Shown here: in pieces, positions 25,726-33,844 of the stretch
Layout: each line of letters begins with the position of its first letter
Numbering within the stretch: the first letter of the stretch is position 1
Assembly: GCA_016721765.1 (NCBI GenBank)
Contig: JADKHO010000001.1
Coordinates: forward strand, 1,476,001-1,540,000
Source: Bacteroidota bacterium
GTDB taxonomy: Bacteria; Bacteroidota; Bacteroidia; UBA4408
Direction: 5' to 3'
Length of the DNA stretch: 64,000 nucleotides
Notes under the pieces: model-generated
Databases searched by the model: none
Seen by the model: only the letters and a program-made list of their open reading frames with translations
What the model was told of the DNA's origin: nothing
Made by a program: the position numbers and the translations under genes

Positions 25726-25764
25726 AAAATGCCTGCCATCCCTTTGTTGGAATGAAGGCATTTT
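25726..25764 (-). terminator. Terminator of the small lipoprotein gene
   Basis: Read on the minus strand: AAAATGCC, loop, GGCATTTTTTT. It lies ~20 bp after the stop at 25783. Confidence 0.8.
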
Positions 25765-25782
25765 GAGGACTTCAGTTTGTTA

Positions 25783-26268
25783 TTACAATTCGTTAGAAGC
25801 ATTGGTAAATATACCACCTGTGATTTCAAGTGAATCGATAGGCGAAGTAAAAGTTTTAGCTTTAAAGTGAAAAGTACCCGTTGCTTTGTAGGTTGAACCA
25901 TCCACGGTATAGCTGGTAACAATCAATTCACCGCTAGTGGAATTGTATTGTTTGCCGGAAGCATTTTTGTAATATCCGTTGCTAAACGACATCAATTGAT
26001 AGGTGGCGGGAGCGCTGCCCACAAAATAAAATTCCACTTTCGAACCATCGGTAGCAGTTAAAGTCATGGTATTTTTAATAGTACCATTATCGTTGAAAAC
26101 CCCTATATAAGGCTTGGTCACACTAAATGAATTGGCTCCTATTTTAAAGCTGGCTTCGCGTGCAGTGCTGGTTTCTTCGGTTTTAGTATCATCGTCTTTT
26201 TTGCAAGAACTCATAACAAGTGTTGCGCTTGCAAGAAGCAACACCAGTGTTTTTAAACTTTTTTTCAT
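25783..26268 (-). CDS. Small lipoprotein, possibly DUF6252-like
   Basis: 161 residues with a lipoprotein signal (VMSSC, then KKDDDTKTEE, a charged +2 region typical for surface-exposed Bacteroidota lipoproteins). The rest is beta-rich (SFKIGANSFSVTKPYIGVFNDNGTIKNTMTLTATDGSKVEFYF, then YKATGTFHFKAKTF and SLEITGGIFTN). The layout resembles small Bacteroidota lipoproteins such as DUF6252, but I am not sure of the family. A -7 box (minus TACCTTTG at 26291-26298) precedes it and a terminator follows, so it is a single-gene unit. Confidence 0.75.
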   Translation of the reverse strand: MKKSLKTLVLLLASATLVMSSCKKDDDTKTEETSTAREASFKIGANSFSVTKPYIGVFNDNGTIKNTMTLTATDGSKVEFYFVGSAPATYQLMSFSNGYYKNASGKQYNSTSGELIVTSYTVDGSTYKATGTFHFKAKTFTSPIDSLEITGGIFTNASNEL

Positions 26269-26290
26269 GATTTGGGTTTTATAATTTTTG

Positions 26291-26298
26291 CAAAGGTA
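26291..26298 (-). promoter_or_regulatory. -7 box TACCTTTG of the small lipoprotein gene
   Basis: Exact TAnnTTTG match on the minus strand, 23 bp before the ATG at 26268. Confidence 0.6.
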
Positions 26299-26404
26299 CG
26301 ACTATATAAAGCTACCCTGCCTGAAATTCCTTAAATGTGCTAAAAACCTATTCTGCGGTAGGCAAAAAAGACGAGGCTATAAAAGCAATTTAACTTGTGA
26401 TGCT

Positions 26405-26412
26405 TACCTTTG
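26405..26412 (+). promoter_or_regulatory. -7 box TACCTTTG of the large T9SS gene
   Basis: Exact TAnnTTTG match. The in-frame TTG at 26410 is part of this box and cannot be the start codon if the box is used. Confidence 0.55.
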
Positions 26413-26445
26413 CAACTTTATCAAATAACCCTAAAAATAAAGCCC

Positions 26446-29400
26446 TTGTTTCATACACCAAAAATTACGAAGGGATTGCTTTTTATAGCCCTAAGCATTC
26501 AAAGCCTTGCGCTAAGTGCACAAAATAATTTTACCATTATCAGTTATGGTACCAACGCCTATTTTCCACGCGAAGTCTTTTTTGGCGATACCGGCGAAGT
26601 ATATCAAGTTGGGCAATGCAGCGTGCGCGGAACCATCAACAATGAAGTGAGTTGGAATGGCTACTGTTACACTCCGCTATACATTATGGGCGGTTGTTCA
26701 CCCTCCCTTGCCAATACTTTTGTGGTGGGAAAAGGCGGACTTATCCGCAAGAACAGCGATTGCGAAATATTTGGAAGCTGGAGCGATCAGGTGAGTGGGA
26801 TTTCAGATACCCTTTACAGCATTAAATTTTTTGATATTCAAAATGGGGTATGTGTGGGACAAAATGGAAGGATATTGCGCACCACCAACAATGGCAAGCA
26901 ATGGAGCATTATTTCCAGCGGAACTACAGCTTCTTTGCGCAACTTGCAAATTATTTCCGACAGTAGTCTCATCGCTTGCGGCGGAAATGGCACCATTTTA
27001 AAATCGAACGACCGTGGTTTGACCTGGACTCCACAAACCAGTGGTGTTACAACACTCTTGAATGATATTGATTTTGTTGGAAGCGATACAGGTTATGCGG
27101 TAGGAAGAGCAGGACTGATGCTGAATACAACTGATGGTGGATTAACCTGGAACAGCGTGGCAACAGGAGTTACGTCAAACATTGCTGCATTGGATTTTGT
27201 GAGCGGATTGGTAGGGATGATTGCCGGTGATGCCGGAGTGGTTAAACGAACCATTGATGGTGGCCAAAGCTGGACAAGCCTGCCTTTTTCAACTTTCTAC
27301 CCATTGATGGACATTAAATTTAAAAACAAGCAGGTGGGCTATTTGTTAAGCAATTTTGATTTTTATAAAACTACCGATGGAGGAATAAACTGGCACATTG
27401 TGGGTGGAACCCTTGAATCTGTGCGCTATGTGAATGATACTATCCTTTTTGCTGTTGGGGACGACAATGTAAGTAAATCAACCGATGGGGGTTTGAATTG
27501 GAAAGTTAGTCATCCAATTAACTCCATTCATTGGTACGATTGCGCATTCCCAAGTCAGGATACCGGCTACATTTGTGGTACGAGTGGTAAAATCATGAAA
27601 ACGCTTGACGGGGGAAACACCTATACACAGCAAACTACGAATGCTCCCGCGAATGCCTATTATTTTGGCATGCATTTCTTCACTAAAAATAAAGGAATTG
27701 CAGTGGGGTCCGACTATATGATTTCGCGTACCAATAATGGCGGACAAACCTGGACTACCACCAATTCTTATAGTTCCAATACCTACTCTTATTACGATGT
27801 GTTTTTTATTAACAATCAAGTTGGATGGATTTGCGGTTCTATGGGAACACTGCGTAAAACGGTGGATGGTGGGGCAACTTTCACTAACCAAGTGAGTGGA
27901 GTAACAAAATTCTTGCTTTCTATCTATTTCTTAACGCCGCTTAAAGGATTTGTTTGTGGCGAAGGAGGCACCTTACTGAAAACGCTGGATGGCGGGGCCA
28001 CCTGGACCAATTCACAGTTTGGATTAAGCTCTAACTTTTATAGCATTGCTTTTCGCGATTCGCTTCATGGTTTTATATCGGGCGATAACCAAATTCTTTA
28101 TGAAACCAACGATGGGGGTACCACATGGAAGTATATCAATAACAATTTTACAATTAAAGCCATGACGTTTAGAAACCAGTACTATGGCTATGCGGTTGGA
28201 CCATATAGCAATCACTTGTATTATGATCCTTTTAAAGTGTTTAATGGTTACTCCCGAGTATGTAAAGGCAGCAACAACAGCTTTGTTGGGAAATTGATTC
28301 CGGGAATAACCATACAACCCGGCAATAATTTTATTATGGAAATGGATACTACCGGAGACGATTTTTCGGATGCTCTTTTTCTGGGTGCTTTTCCGGATAC
28401 GGTATCCACAGGATATTGGAATTATACCATTCCGTATTCGCTTAAACCAGGAACCTATAAAACCCGGGTAAGAGCCACCAACATGAGCCCTGTGAAAAGT
28501 TCACTCACTACCAACATGACCGTTTACGATGATCCTGAAGCAGCCATAAGCATTCGAAACGATACGCTTTTCACGGCTTATAATTCCAAATATGTGTACC
28601 AATGGTGGCGCGATTTTACTTTGATTACAGGGGCAAACACCTATTATTATGTGCCAACACTTAGTGGAAAATATACCGTTAGGGTGCAGTATGGCTGCTG
28701 TTCCTATGCGCAAGATGTGCTCACGTTAAACTCCTGTCCCGGTGGCTTTTTGGCTCAGCCCACACTGGCAAGTCCCTATGTTATTATTTGTGACAGTTCA
28801 TCTACCACACTAAGTGCAAGTGGTGCGGCGAATTATCATTGGTACGACAGCGATACATCTACCACCATTTTAAGTTCATCAGCAAGCTACACGACGCCAA
28901 TAATTACCACACGCGACTCATTTTATGTGGCAGCATATAATGATAGTTGTGAGAGTGCCAGGGTACTTATTGACGTTTATGTAACTAATCCTTATCCGGC
29001 ACCCACCGTTACCGGCGACAGCGTTTGTGCGGGCTCCAGCGTATTTTTAGTTTCGGCTTATGGCAGCTATAGTTACTGGTATACCGATTCGTTAAACGGC
29101 ACGCTTTTAAAAACTGCTGCTACTTATTACATCCCAAATTTACAAGCCACCGATACCTTTTATGTAAGCAATTTTAATTACCAATGCGAAAGCACACGAA
29201 CACCTGTAATAGCCTATGCCTATGAAGCCCCGGCTACAACTTTAATAGCAGGCGATACAGCGGTAACTATCGGCGATACAGCAGCCTATGCTTACACACC
29301 AGCACCCGGAAACAGCATCCAATGGTTTGTAAGAGGTGGAACCCTACTCAGCAACAACGATTCTTTAGAGGTGAAATGGGCCGACTCTACTACTACGGCT

Positions 29401-29745
29401 GCTATTGGAATTATTGAAACCAACGCAACAGGCTGTTCTTCCGACACAGTTTGGTTGCAAGTAGAGGTTGATTTAGCTATTGCGGTTCCTGAAATAAGGG
29501 CTACACAATTTGGCATTCATCCCAATCCCGCCAACAACCGTTTGCTTATTGAGCGAAAGGAAACTGCTAACAGCGAAATTTACAGCATTTACCAAAGCAA
29601 TGGAAAATTAGAGCAAAAGCTCCAAGTGCCAGCCGGGAAAAGGCAGGTGCAAGTAGATACATCAAAATATGCCAATGGAACGTATTTTATTCGCAGCAAT
29701 GGAGCAAAACAGGGAGAGCTTAAGTTTGTTATCCTCCACAACTAG
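26446..29745 (+). CDS. Large T9SS-sorted surface protein with YCF48/BNR repeats
   Basis: About 1,100 residues. The open frame begins at 26410, but that TTG is within a -7 box. A TTG at 26446 gives a good signal peptide (KGLLFIALSIQSLALSAQ). No in-frame ATG is available. The first ~600 residues hold eleven BNR/YCF48-type repeats spaced ~43 residues (TTDGGLTW, TIDGGQSW, STDGGLNW, TLDGGATW and others), which should form a beta-propeller. Ig-like/PKD-like domains follow, with cysteine pairs (for example SPYVIICDSSSTTLSASG). The end is a T9SS sorting domain (FGIHPNPANNRLLIE ... YANGTYFIRSNG). It is probably displayed at the surface or secreted; the ligand is unknown. Confidence 0.85.
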   Translation: MFHTPKITKGLLFIALSIQSLALSAQNNFTIISYGTNAYFPREVFFGDTGEVYQVGQCSVRGTINNEVSWNGYCYTPLYIMGGCSPSLANTFVVGKGGLIRKNSDCEIFGSWSDQVSGISDTLYSIKFFDIQNGVCVGQNGRILRTTNNGKQWSIISSGTTASLRNLQIISDSSLIACGGNGTILKSNDRGLTWTPQTSGVTTLLNDIDFVGSDTGYAVGRAGLMLNTTDGGLTWNSVATGVTSNIAALDFVSGLVGMIAGDAGVVKRTIDGGQSWTSLPFSTFYPLMDIKFKNKQVGYLLSNFDFYKTTDGGINWHIVGGTLESVRYVNDTILFAVGDDNVSKSTDGGLNWKVSHPINSIHWYDCAFPSQDTGYICGTSGKIMKTLDGGNTYTQQTTNAPANAYYFGMHFFTKNKGIAVGSDYMISRTNNGGQTWTTTNSYSSNTYSYYDVFFINNQVGWICGSMGTLRKTVDGGATFTNQVSGVTKFLLSIYFLTPLKGFVCGEGGTLLKTLDGGATWTNSQFGLSSNFYSIAFRDSLHGFISGDNQILYETNDGGTTWKYINNNFTIKAMTFRNQYYGYAVGPYSNHLYYDPFKVFNGYSRVCKGSNNSFVGKLIPGITIQPGNNFIMEMDTTGDDFSDALFLGAFPDTVSTGYWNYTIPYSLKPGTYKTRVRATNMSPVKSSLTTNMTVYDDPEAAISIRNDTLFTAYNSKYVYQWWRDFTLITGANTYYYVPTLSGKYTVRVQYGCCSYAQDVLTLNSCPGGFLAQPTLASPYVIICDSSSTTLSASGAANYHWYDSDTSTTILSSSASYTTPIITTRDSFYVAAYNDSCESARVLIDVYVTNPYPAPTVTGDSVCAGSSVFLVSAYGSYSYWYTDSLNGTLLKTAATYYIPNLQATDTFYVSNFNYQCESTRTPVIAYAYEAPATTLIAGDTAVTIGDTAAYAYTPAPGNSIQWFVRGGTLLSNNDSLEVKWADSTTTAAIGIIETNATGCSSDTVWLQVEVDLAIAVPEIRATQFGIHPNPANNRLLIERKETANSEIYSIYQSNGKLEQKLQVPAGKRQVQVDTSKYANGTYFIRSNGAKQGELKFVILHN

Positions 29746-29806
29746 CGATTTTAGAGTGATTTCCTAAAAAAATTGCAGAGGACTACCTGTTTTCTAAATA
29801 AATTTT

Positions 29807-29814
29807 TACTTTTG
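29807..29814 (+). promoter_or_regulatory. -7 box TACTTTTG of tRNA-Gln
   Basis: Exact TAnnTTTG match 20 bp before the tRNA. Confidence 0.6.
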
Positions 29815-29834
29815 CAGCCCGATAAACACAAAAT

Positions 29835-29907
29835 TGTCCGATGGTGTAACTGGCAACACGTCTGATTTTGGTTCAGAAGAGTCTAGGTTCGAAACCTAGT
29901 CGGACAA
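29835..29907 (+). tRNA. tRNA-Gln (anticodon TTG)
   Basis: 73 nt. Acceptor stem TGTCCGA/TCGGACA, D arm around TGTAACTGGCAACA, anticodon stem TCTGA/TCAGA with loop TTTTGGT (anticodon TTG), T arm CTAGG-TTCGAAA-CCTAG, discriminator A, CCA not encoded. Its 3' end is the attachment site of the downstream integrated element. Confidence 0.95.
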
Positions 29908-29909
29908 CC
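29895..29909 (+). repeat. attL: 15-bp direct repeat at the tRNA-Gln 3' end
   Basis: CCTAGTCGGACAACC, identical to 51583-51597. It covers the T-stem and acceptor 3' strand, so integration leaves the tRNA intact. Confidence 0.9.
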
Positions 29910-29944
29910 CAAGGGAAAAACAAACCCAAACAAAAGTAAACAGG

Positions 29945-29966
29945 AGCCCCTAATTTAGGGGCTTCT
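29945..29966 (+). terminator. Terminator-like hairpin downstream of tRNA-Gln
   Basis: AGCCCCT-AATTT-AGGGGCT followed by TCTGTCGTTTT, on the element side of attL. The element thus supplies a stop for the tRNA transcript. Confidence 0.65.
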
Positions 29967-29991
29967 GTCGTTTTGGTTCTTACTTTCATTT

Positions 29992-30022
29992 TTTGCTATT
30001 TTCATCAATTTGGGTACATTTG
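29992..30022 (+). promoter_or_regulatory. Integrase promoter with -33 and -7 boxes
   Basis: TTTG at 29992-29995 and TACATTTG at 30015-30022 with exactly 19 bp between, the full Bacteroidota promoter consensus. The GTGATACCTC repeats overlap the start region. Confidence 0.75.
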
Positions 30023-30060
30023 TGATACCTCTGTGATACCTCAGTCAGGGAGGTATCACA
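30021..30060. repeat. GTGATACCTC repeats (probable integrase arm sites or operator)
   Basis: Two direct copies, TGTGATACCTC and TGTGATACCTC, then the inverted form GAGGTATCACA just before the integrase ATG. Related copies (TGTGATACTCC, TGTGATACCTC) lie at 51502-51523, ~60 bp from attR. Confidence 0.7.
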
Positions 30061-30062
30061 AA

Positions 30063-31247
30063 ATGAAAGCAACCTTCACTCCAGTTTTCAATAGAAAGAA
30101 AAAGCTAAATGCAAACGAAAAGGCATTAGTTGAAATTAGAATGTACCAGAATCGTACTCGAAGATTCATCTCAACAGGGATATTAATAAAACCGGAACAC
30201 TGGGATTCAAAAAATCAAGAAGTAAACAAGAAGCATCCTGATGCAGGCCTTCTGAACTTTCAAATTGGTGATTTAATTCATAAATACGAAAAAGCACAAG
30301 TAGCACAATCTTTAAAAGATAAAAGTTTTTCTATAAAGTCAGTAGGCAACAAAAAGACAATATCGCACAATGGCTCATTTTCTGAATTTATGAGTCATGA
30401 GATTAAAGCGAATAAACTTCTGACACCTAAAACTAAATTAAGCCACAGCAACACATTAAATCACTTACTCAAGTTTACCAAGCAATCTGACATTAAATTT
30501 GAAGATATAAACTACGCTTTCCTAGATAAATTCTTAAACTACCTGCGTGAAAAGAAAAAGGCCGTCAATACTATCCATAAGCAACACAAGAACTTTAAAA
30601 AATATATTGAACTTGCTATAAATAAGGAATATTACGACGAGCCAAATCCTTGCAAAAAACTTATCGTTAAAACAGAGCAAAAAAAGAGAGATGTGCTTAC
30701 CATCGAAGAAATTCGAGCGATTGAAAAGGTGGATTTAAGTAAGTTGGAAGAAAAGGTAAATAATGTTCGTGATTTATTTCTGTTTTCCTGTTATACCGGA
30801 TTACGAATATCTGATGTTACAAATTTGAGAACTGATTACATTAAACACACAAAGGAAGGATATGAGTTGGATTTTGTAACCATAAAGGTTAATAAGCAGG
30901 CTGAAATTCCTTTACATAGCATGTTTAAAGTAGAAGGTGAGAAACTATCTGCCCCTGAGATAATACTCGAGAAATATTACAATAAAAATGCAGATTTCCT
31001 TTTTCCAAGATTAACAGAGCAGTTTATTAATCGGCACTTAAAAGTTATTGCAACCTTGGCAAATATTCCTTTTAAGCTCACTTTTCACTCTGGAAGGCAC
31101 AGTTTTGGAACTTATATGGCATCTAAAATTCCATTGCCGCAGCTTATGTATTTGATGCAGCATTCGGATATTAAAACAACTATGGTTTACGTAAATACAA
31201 ATCAAGAAATGGTTAAACAAGGATTACTTAAAGTTGACTGGAAATGA
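30063..31247 (+). CDS. Tyrosine recombinase (integrase) of the element
   Basis: 394 residues from the ATG at 30063; the frame is open to 29973, but that would include the operator repeats. It has the Bacteroidota layout: an N-terminal arm-binding domain (ALVEIRMYQNRTRRFISTGILIKPEHWD), a SAM-like core-binding domain (LTPKTKLSHSNTLNHLLKFTK...KKKAVNTIHKQHKNFKKYI), and the catalytic domain with Arg in YTGLRISDV, HxxR as HSGRHSFG and the nucleophilic Tyr in TTMVYVNTN. It inserts and excises the element at tRNA-Gln. The stop overlaps the start of the next gene by 4 bp. Confidence 0.93.
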   Translation: MKATFTPVFNRKKKLNANEKALVEIRMYQNRTRRFISTGILIKPEHWDSKNQEVNKKHPDAGLLNFQIGDLIHKYEKAQVAQSLKDKSFSIKSVGNKKTISHNGSFSEFMSHEIKANKLLTPKTKLSHSNTLNHLLKFTKQSDIKFEDINYAFLDKFLNYLREKKKAVNTIHKQHKNFKKYIELAINKEYYDEPNPCKKLIVKTEQKKRDVLTIEEIRAIEKVDLSKLEEKVNNVRDLFLFSCYTGLRISDVTNLRTDYIKHTKEGYELDFVTIKVNKQAEIPLHSMFKVEGEKLSAPEIILEKYYNKNADFLFPRLTEQFINRHLKVIATLANIPFKLTFHSGRHSFGTYMASKIPLPQLMYLMQHSDIKTTMVYVNTNQEMVKQGLLKVDWK

Positions 31248-31936
31248 AAAAGGGAAAAATTGTCTCTACTGAGAAAAAAAATATTCAATCGTTGATTAAC
31301 CAAAAGCCCAGAGGACATCTGACTTATTTTTTGATTAAGAAATTTTCTGAGCAATTAACACATGCATTATCTGATACTTCCTTAAATGATGAAGATAGAA
31401 TTCATATTATAGAAGTATTTATTGAGTTAGATGAAATGGCGTCACAACAGTTGCCTTGGGATAAAATCTATAAGAAGTACTATTCAGAATTAAGAAAAAA
31501 ATTACGAGAAAAATTTGCATTAGGGCATAGATTAAAGTTGCTTGAATATTTTGATGACCATTGCTCACTTACAAAGGCTATGGGTAATTCAGATAATTTC
31601 TTTTATACAACCGATGAAATTAACGCTATGGGGAGCTTAGAGTTTCAAATTCTAAACCAAAAGGAATTTTCTCATCTCCTCCGTTTAATTTCCAATCATC
31701 TACACAGTGAACTCGGTTTATTGCTTGATAAACCTGTTTCCAGTATGAACGTGAAAGGAGAGCAAATGGGAAATGCAAAAGGAAAATCACCAAACACAAT
31801 TTTGAGACATTCCAATTACAAAAACCGATACCTTGAACTCTCAAAGAACCCAAAATCTAGGCATGCAGCGGTTGTAAAAAAAATCTGCCTAGAGTTTGCT
31901 ATTAGTGAGAAAACACTCATGCGAGCCATTAAATAA
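31244..31936 (+). CDS. Unassigned protein coupled to the integrase
   Basis: 230 residues, starting inside the integrase stop (ATGA overlap), so the two are translationally coupled. It is mostly helical and charged. The C-terminal part (HAAVVKKICLEFAISEKTLMRAIK) looks like a helix-turn-helix, so DNA binding, perhaps in regulation or excision, is possible. It bears some general likeness to RteC-type accessory proteins of Bacteroidota elements, but I cannot assign it. Confidence 0.65.
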   Translation: MKKGKIVSTEKKNIQSLINQKPRGHLTYFLIKKFSEQLTHALSDTSLNDEDRIHIIEVFIELDEMASQQLPWDKIYKKYYSELRKKLREKFALGHRLKLLEYFDDHCSLTKAMGNSDNFFYTTDEINAMGSLEFQILNQKEFSHLLRLISNHLHSELGLLLDKPVSSMNVKGEQMGNAKGKSPNTILRHSNYKNRYLELSKNPKSRHAAVVKKICLEFAISEKTLMRAIK

Positions 31937-32020
31937 TTTGGACAATTTGTCTTTTGTCTCGGACAAATTGGTTTTGTCCTTCTAAAATACTTTATATTAA
32001 TTTACTTTCTTCTTCCCTTT

Positions 32021-32046
32021 ATACCGTTCAAAATATACAACGGTAT
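32021..32046. promoter_or_regulatory. Inverted repeat over the start codon of the excisionase-like gene
   Basis: ATACCGTT (32021-32028) and AACGGTAT (32039-32046), perfect 8-bp arms, 10-nt loop. The ATG at 32045 lies in the right arm. It could be an operator for the HTH protein itself or a hairpin that hides the start codon. Confidence 0.5.
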
Positions 32047-32332
32047 GTCAACAATAATTGTAATTACAAAAGAAGAGCTTTCTGAGATAGTTCAAACTTC
32101 TATACGAAAAGTTTTCGCAGAGAACAATCAACCACAATCTGAACAACAAGACCTTGTTCCAATTGAGGAAGCTATGAAAATTACCAACCTTGCTCGTCAA
32201 ACTCTCTATGGGAAAGTATATGACCGGAAAATTCCTTTCATTAAACGAGAAGGCTCCCGCAAGCTTTTCTTTTCCCGCAAGGCGCTCTTAAATTGGATTC
32301 AGGAAGGAGGAAATTTCGATGCAAGCATTTAA
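32045..32332 (+). CDS. Excisionase-like helix-turn-helix protein
   Basis: 95 residues. The N-terminal half may form a coiled coil; the second half is a MerR-like HTH_17 domain (LVPIEEAMKITNLARQTLYGKVYDRKIPFIKREGSRKLFFSRKALLNWI). Proteins of this kind act as excisionases or regulators in Bacteroidota mobile elements. It overlaps the next gene by 14 bp. A perfect inverted repeat covers its start codon, which suggests autoregulation. Confidence 0.8.
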   Translation: MSTIIVITKEELSEIVQTSIRKVFAENNQPQSEQQDLVPIEEAMKITNLARQTLYGKVYDRKIPFIKREGSRKLFFSRKALLNWIQEGGNFDASI

Positions 32333-32678
32333 TCAAGATAAACTTAACATTTTGAGAAGTGAGGCGAAAGCCGCATTAAAAAAAATGCGGGCTAAAATTG
32401 ACAACCCTAAAATTTCTTCGGAAAAAAGGGCGGAAAATTTATTGCTATTTAATCGGTTAAGAAATTACGTGGAGTTCACTGAAGATGCATTGAAATCTTT
32501 ACTTGTAGAGATAGCAGAAAATGAAAAAGCTGACTACATCAAAGGCGTTCAAGCAGGTCGAAAGATGGAAAGGGAAAATGCCGCAGGTGGTCTACCAATT
32601 AAATTATTTGATAAAGAAGCTTATCGCTCGTCATGGGAGCTTCAGAAAAGAAACGAATGGCCCGAACTATATAACTAA
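32319..32678 (+). CDS. Unassigned small protein of the element
   Basis: 119 residues, helical, rich in Lys, Glu and Ala in the first part (KLNILRSEAKAALKKMRAKI). It overlaps the excisionase-like gene by 14 bp and is followed by a strong hairpin. No domain recognised. The position between the excisionase-like gene and the ATPase suggests a role in element maintenance. Confidence 0.6.
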   Translation: MQAFNQDKLNILRSEAKAALKKMRAKIDNPKISSEKRAENLLLFNRLRNYVEFTEDALKSLLVEIAENEKADYIKGVQAGRKMERENAAGGLPIKLFDKEAYRSSWELQKRNEWPELYN

Positions 32679-32681
32679 AAA

Positions 32682-32713
32682 AGCAGAGCCGATGCGTCAA
32701 CACCGGCTCTGCT
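32682..32713 (+). terminator. Hairpin after the small-protein gene
   Basis: Perfect 10-bp stem AGCAGAGCCG/CGGCTCTGCT with a 12-nt loop, preceded by an A-run; the T-rich tail is short. Confidence 0.65.
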
Positions 32714-32734
32714 AAATCTTAATAAATTTTATCT

Positions 32735-33727
32735 ATGGACAAAAGTAGTAAAGTTTTAAATGCCACACTTTCAAGTGAGGAGCTAACAGAAAAATATAAA
32801 CATCACAAAGTGAAATTTATAGTATTTCCACTTATATTCCAATATGGAACAAACCTTTTCGGCGCAGAACGTGGCACGGGTAAGACCAGAATTTCATTAA
32901 GCATTGCATTTGCGATAGTGTATGCCCTAATTGGATACTTGGGTTATACTATTAATGAACATGGTGACGTACTATTTCTAAATTTTGAAATGGCTGAGCC
33001 TGAATTCAAATTATTTGTTGAGCCTATTGAGAATTATTTCAAAGCAAATTATAAAAAAAAATATAACCTTCATTCAATTAGCTTTAAGTCACACCGAGAT
33101 TTAACCTTAAAGGACATAGATGAAGCAATCTTCAACATAAAACCACTCTTGGTTATTGTAGACGGTTATAAAGCTTTTGCATCGATGCTTCAGCGTGAGA
33201 AGGGAATTAAAGAAATTGACAACTCCAATGCCATGCTAATGTATGATTACTTTGACCGATGGCGCAAAGATTACAACACAACAATTCTATTAACCAACCA
33301 CACCAATAAGGGAACCAAGGGACAGCGCAGCCACTCTGACCTTATGTATGGGGCTAGTGCGGTCATGGATTACGCAGATCAGACCACTCTGATGCGAAAA
33401 ACCAATGAGCCTAATCAAAGAATAATTGTACCAGACAAGAACAGGTTCAATAGAGAAGGAGAATCATCCACCAACCTAATAGAAATTATAGGAGACGATG
33501 AGAATAATAAAATATGGTTTGAGTTGAAACAAACCGACGTGGAAGAAGCTGATTATATGTATAAAGATACTCCATCACAGAAGTATTCTCATCAAGAAAA
33601 ACTTGCTGCGGTTGATATGTACACTAATCAAAAAATATCACTTAGAGATATTCAGGAGAGAACCGGAATACCAAAATCGAGTATTGACAGGTGGGTAAAA
33701 AAGCACAATCGGAATGAAGAACTCTAA
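32735..33727 (+). CDS. RepA/RecA-fold AAA ATPase with C-terminal HTH
   Basis: 330 residues. Walker A is GAERGTGKTRIS (about 44-55), a Walker B-like strand is LLVIVDGYKAF (about 140), and TILLTNHTNKGT looks like the sensor strand of the RepA/AAA_25 helicase-like group. The last ~40 residues form a helix-turn-helix (KISLRDIQERTGIPKSSIDRWVKKH). Such proteins serve as plasmid or element replication helicases. In this element it may support replication after excision. An 18-bp perfect inverted repeat lies directly behind the gene. Confidence 0.8.
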   Translation: MDKSSKVLNATLSSEELTEKYKHHKVKFIVFPLIFQYGTNLFGAERGTGKTRISLSIAFAIVYALIGYLGYTINEHGDVLFLNFEMAEPEFKLFVEPIENYFKANYKKKYNLHSISFKSHRDLTLKDIDEAIFNIKPLLVIVDGYKAFASMLQREKGIKEIDNSNAMLMYDYFDRWRKDYNTTILLTNHTNKGTKGQRSHSDLMYGASAVMDYADQTTLMRKTNEPNQRIIVPDKNRFNREGESSTNLIEIIGDDENNKIWFELKQTDVEEADYMYKDTPSQKYSHQEKLAAVDMYTNQKISLRDIQERTGIPKSSIDRWVKKHNRNEEL

Positions 33728-33730
33728 CCA

Positions 33731-33776
33731 ATTGTCCCAACTGTCCCACAGAAAAGTATGGGACAGTTGGGACAAT
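33731..33776. repeat. 18-bp perfect inverted repeat with internal direct repeats
   Basis: ATTGTCCCAACTGTCCCA (33731-33748) and its exact complement (33759-33776), separated by 10 nt. Each arm holds two TGTCCCA units. No T-run follows. Candidate origin or binding site of the preceding ATPase, or a strong hairpin stopping transcription. Confidence 0.75.
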
Positions 33777-33844
33777 AAATCGAAGTATTAATGCCGTATA
33801 ACAAGAGTAATTTTTTAATAATATCAATGTAAAACCAACAAACA

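Noticed and set aside
29973..30062. N-terminal extension of the integrase
   Set aside because: It would overlap the -33/-7 promoter and the GTGATACCTC repeats; the ATG at 30063 matches the arm-binding domain start.
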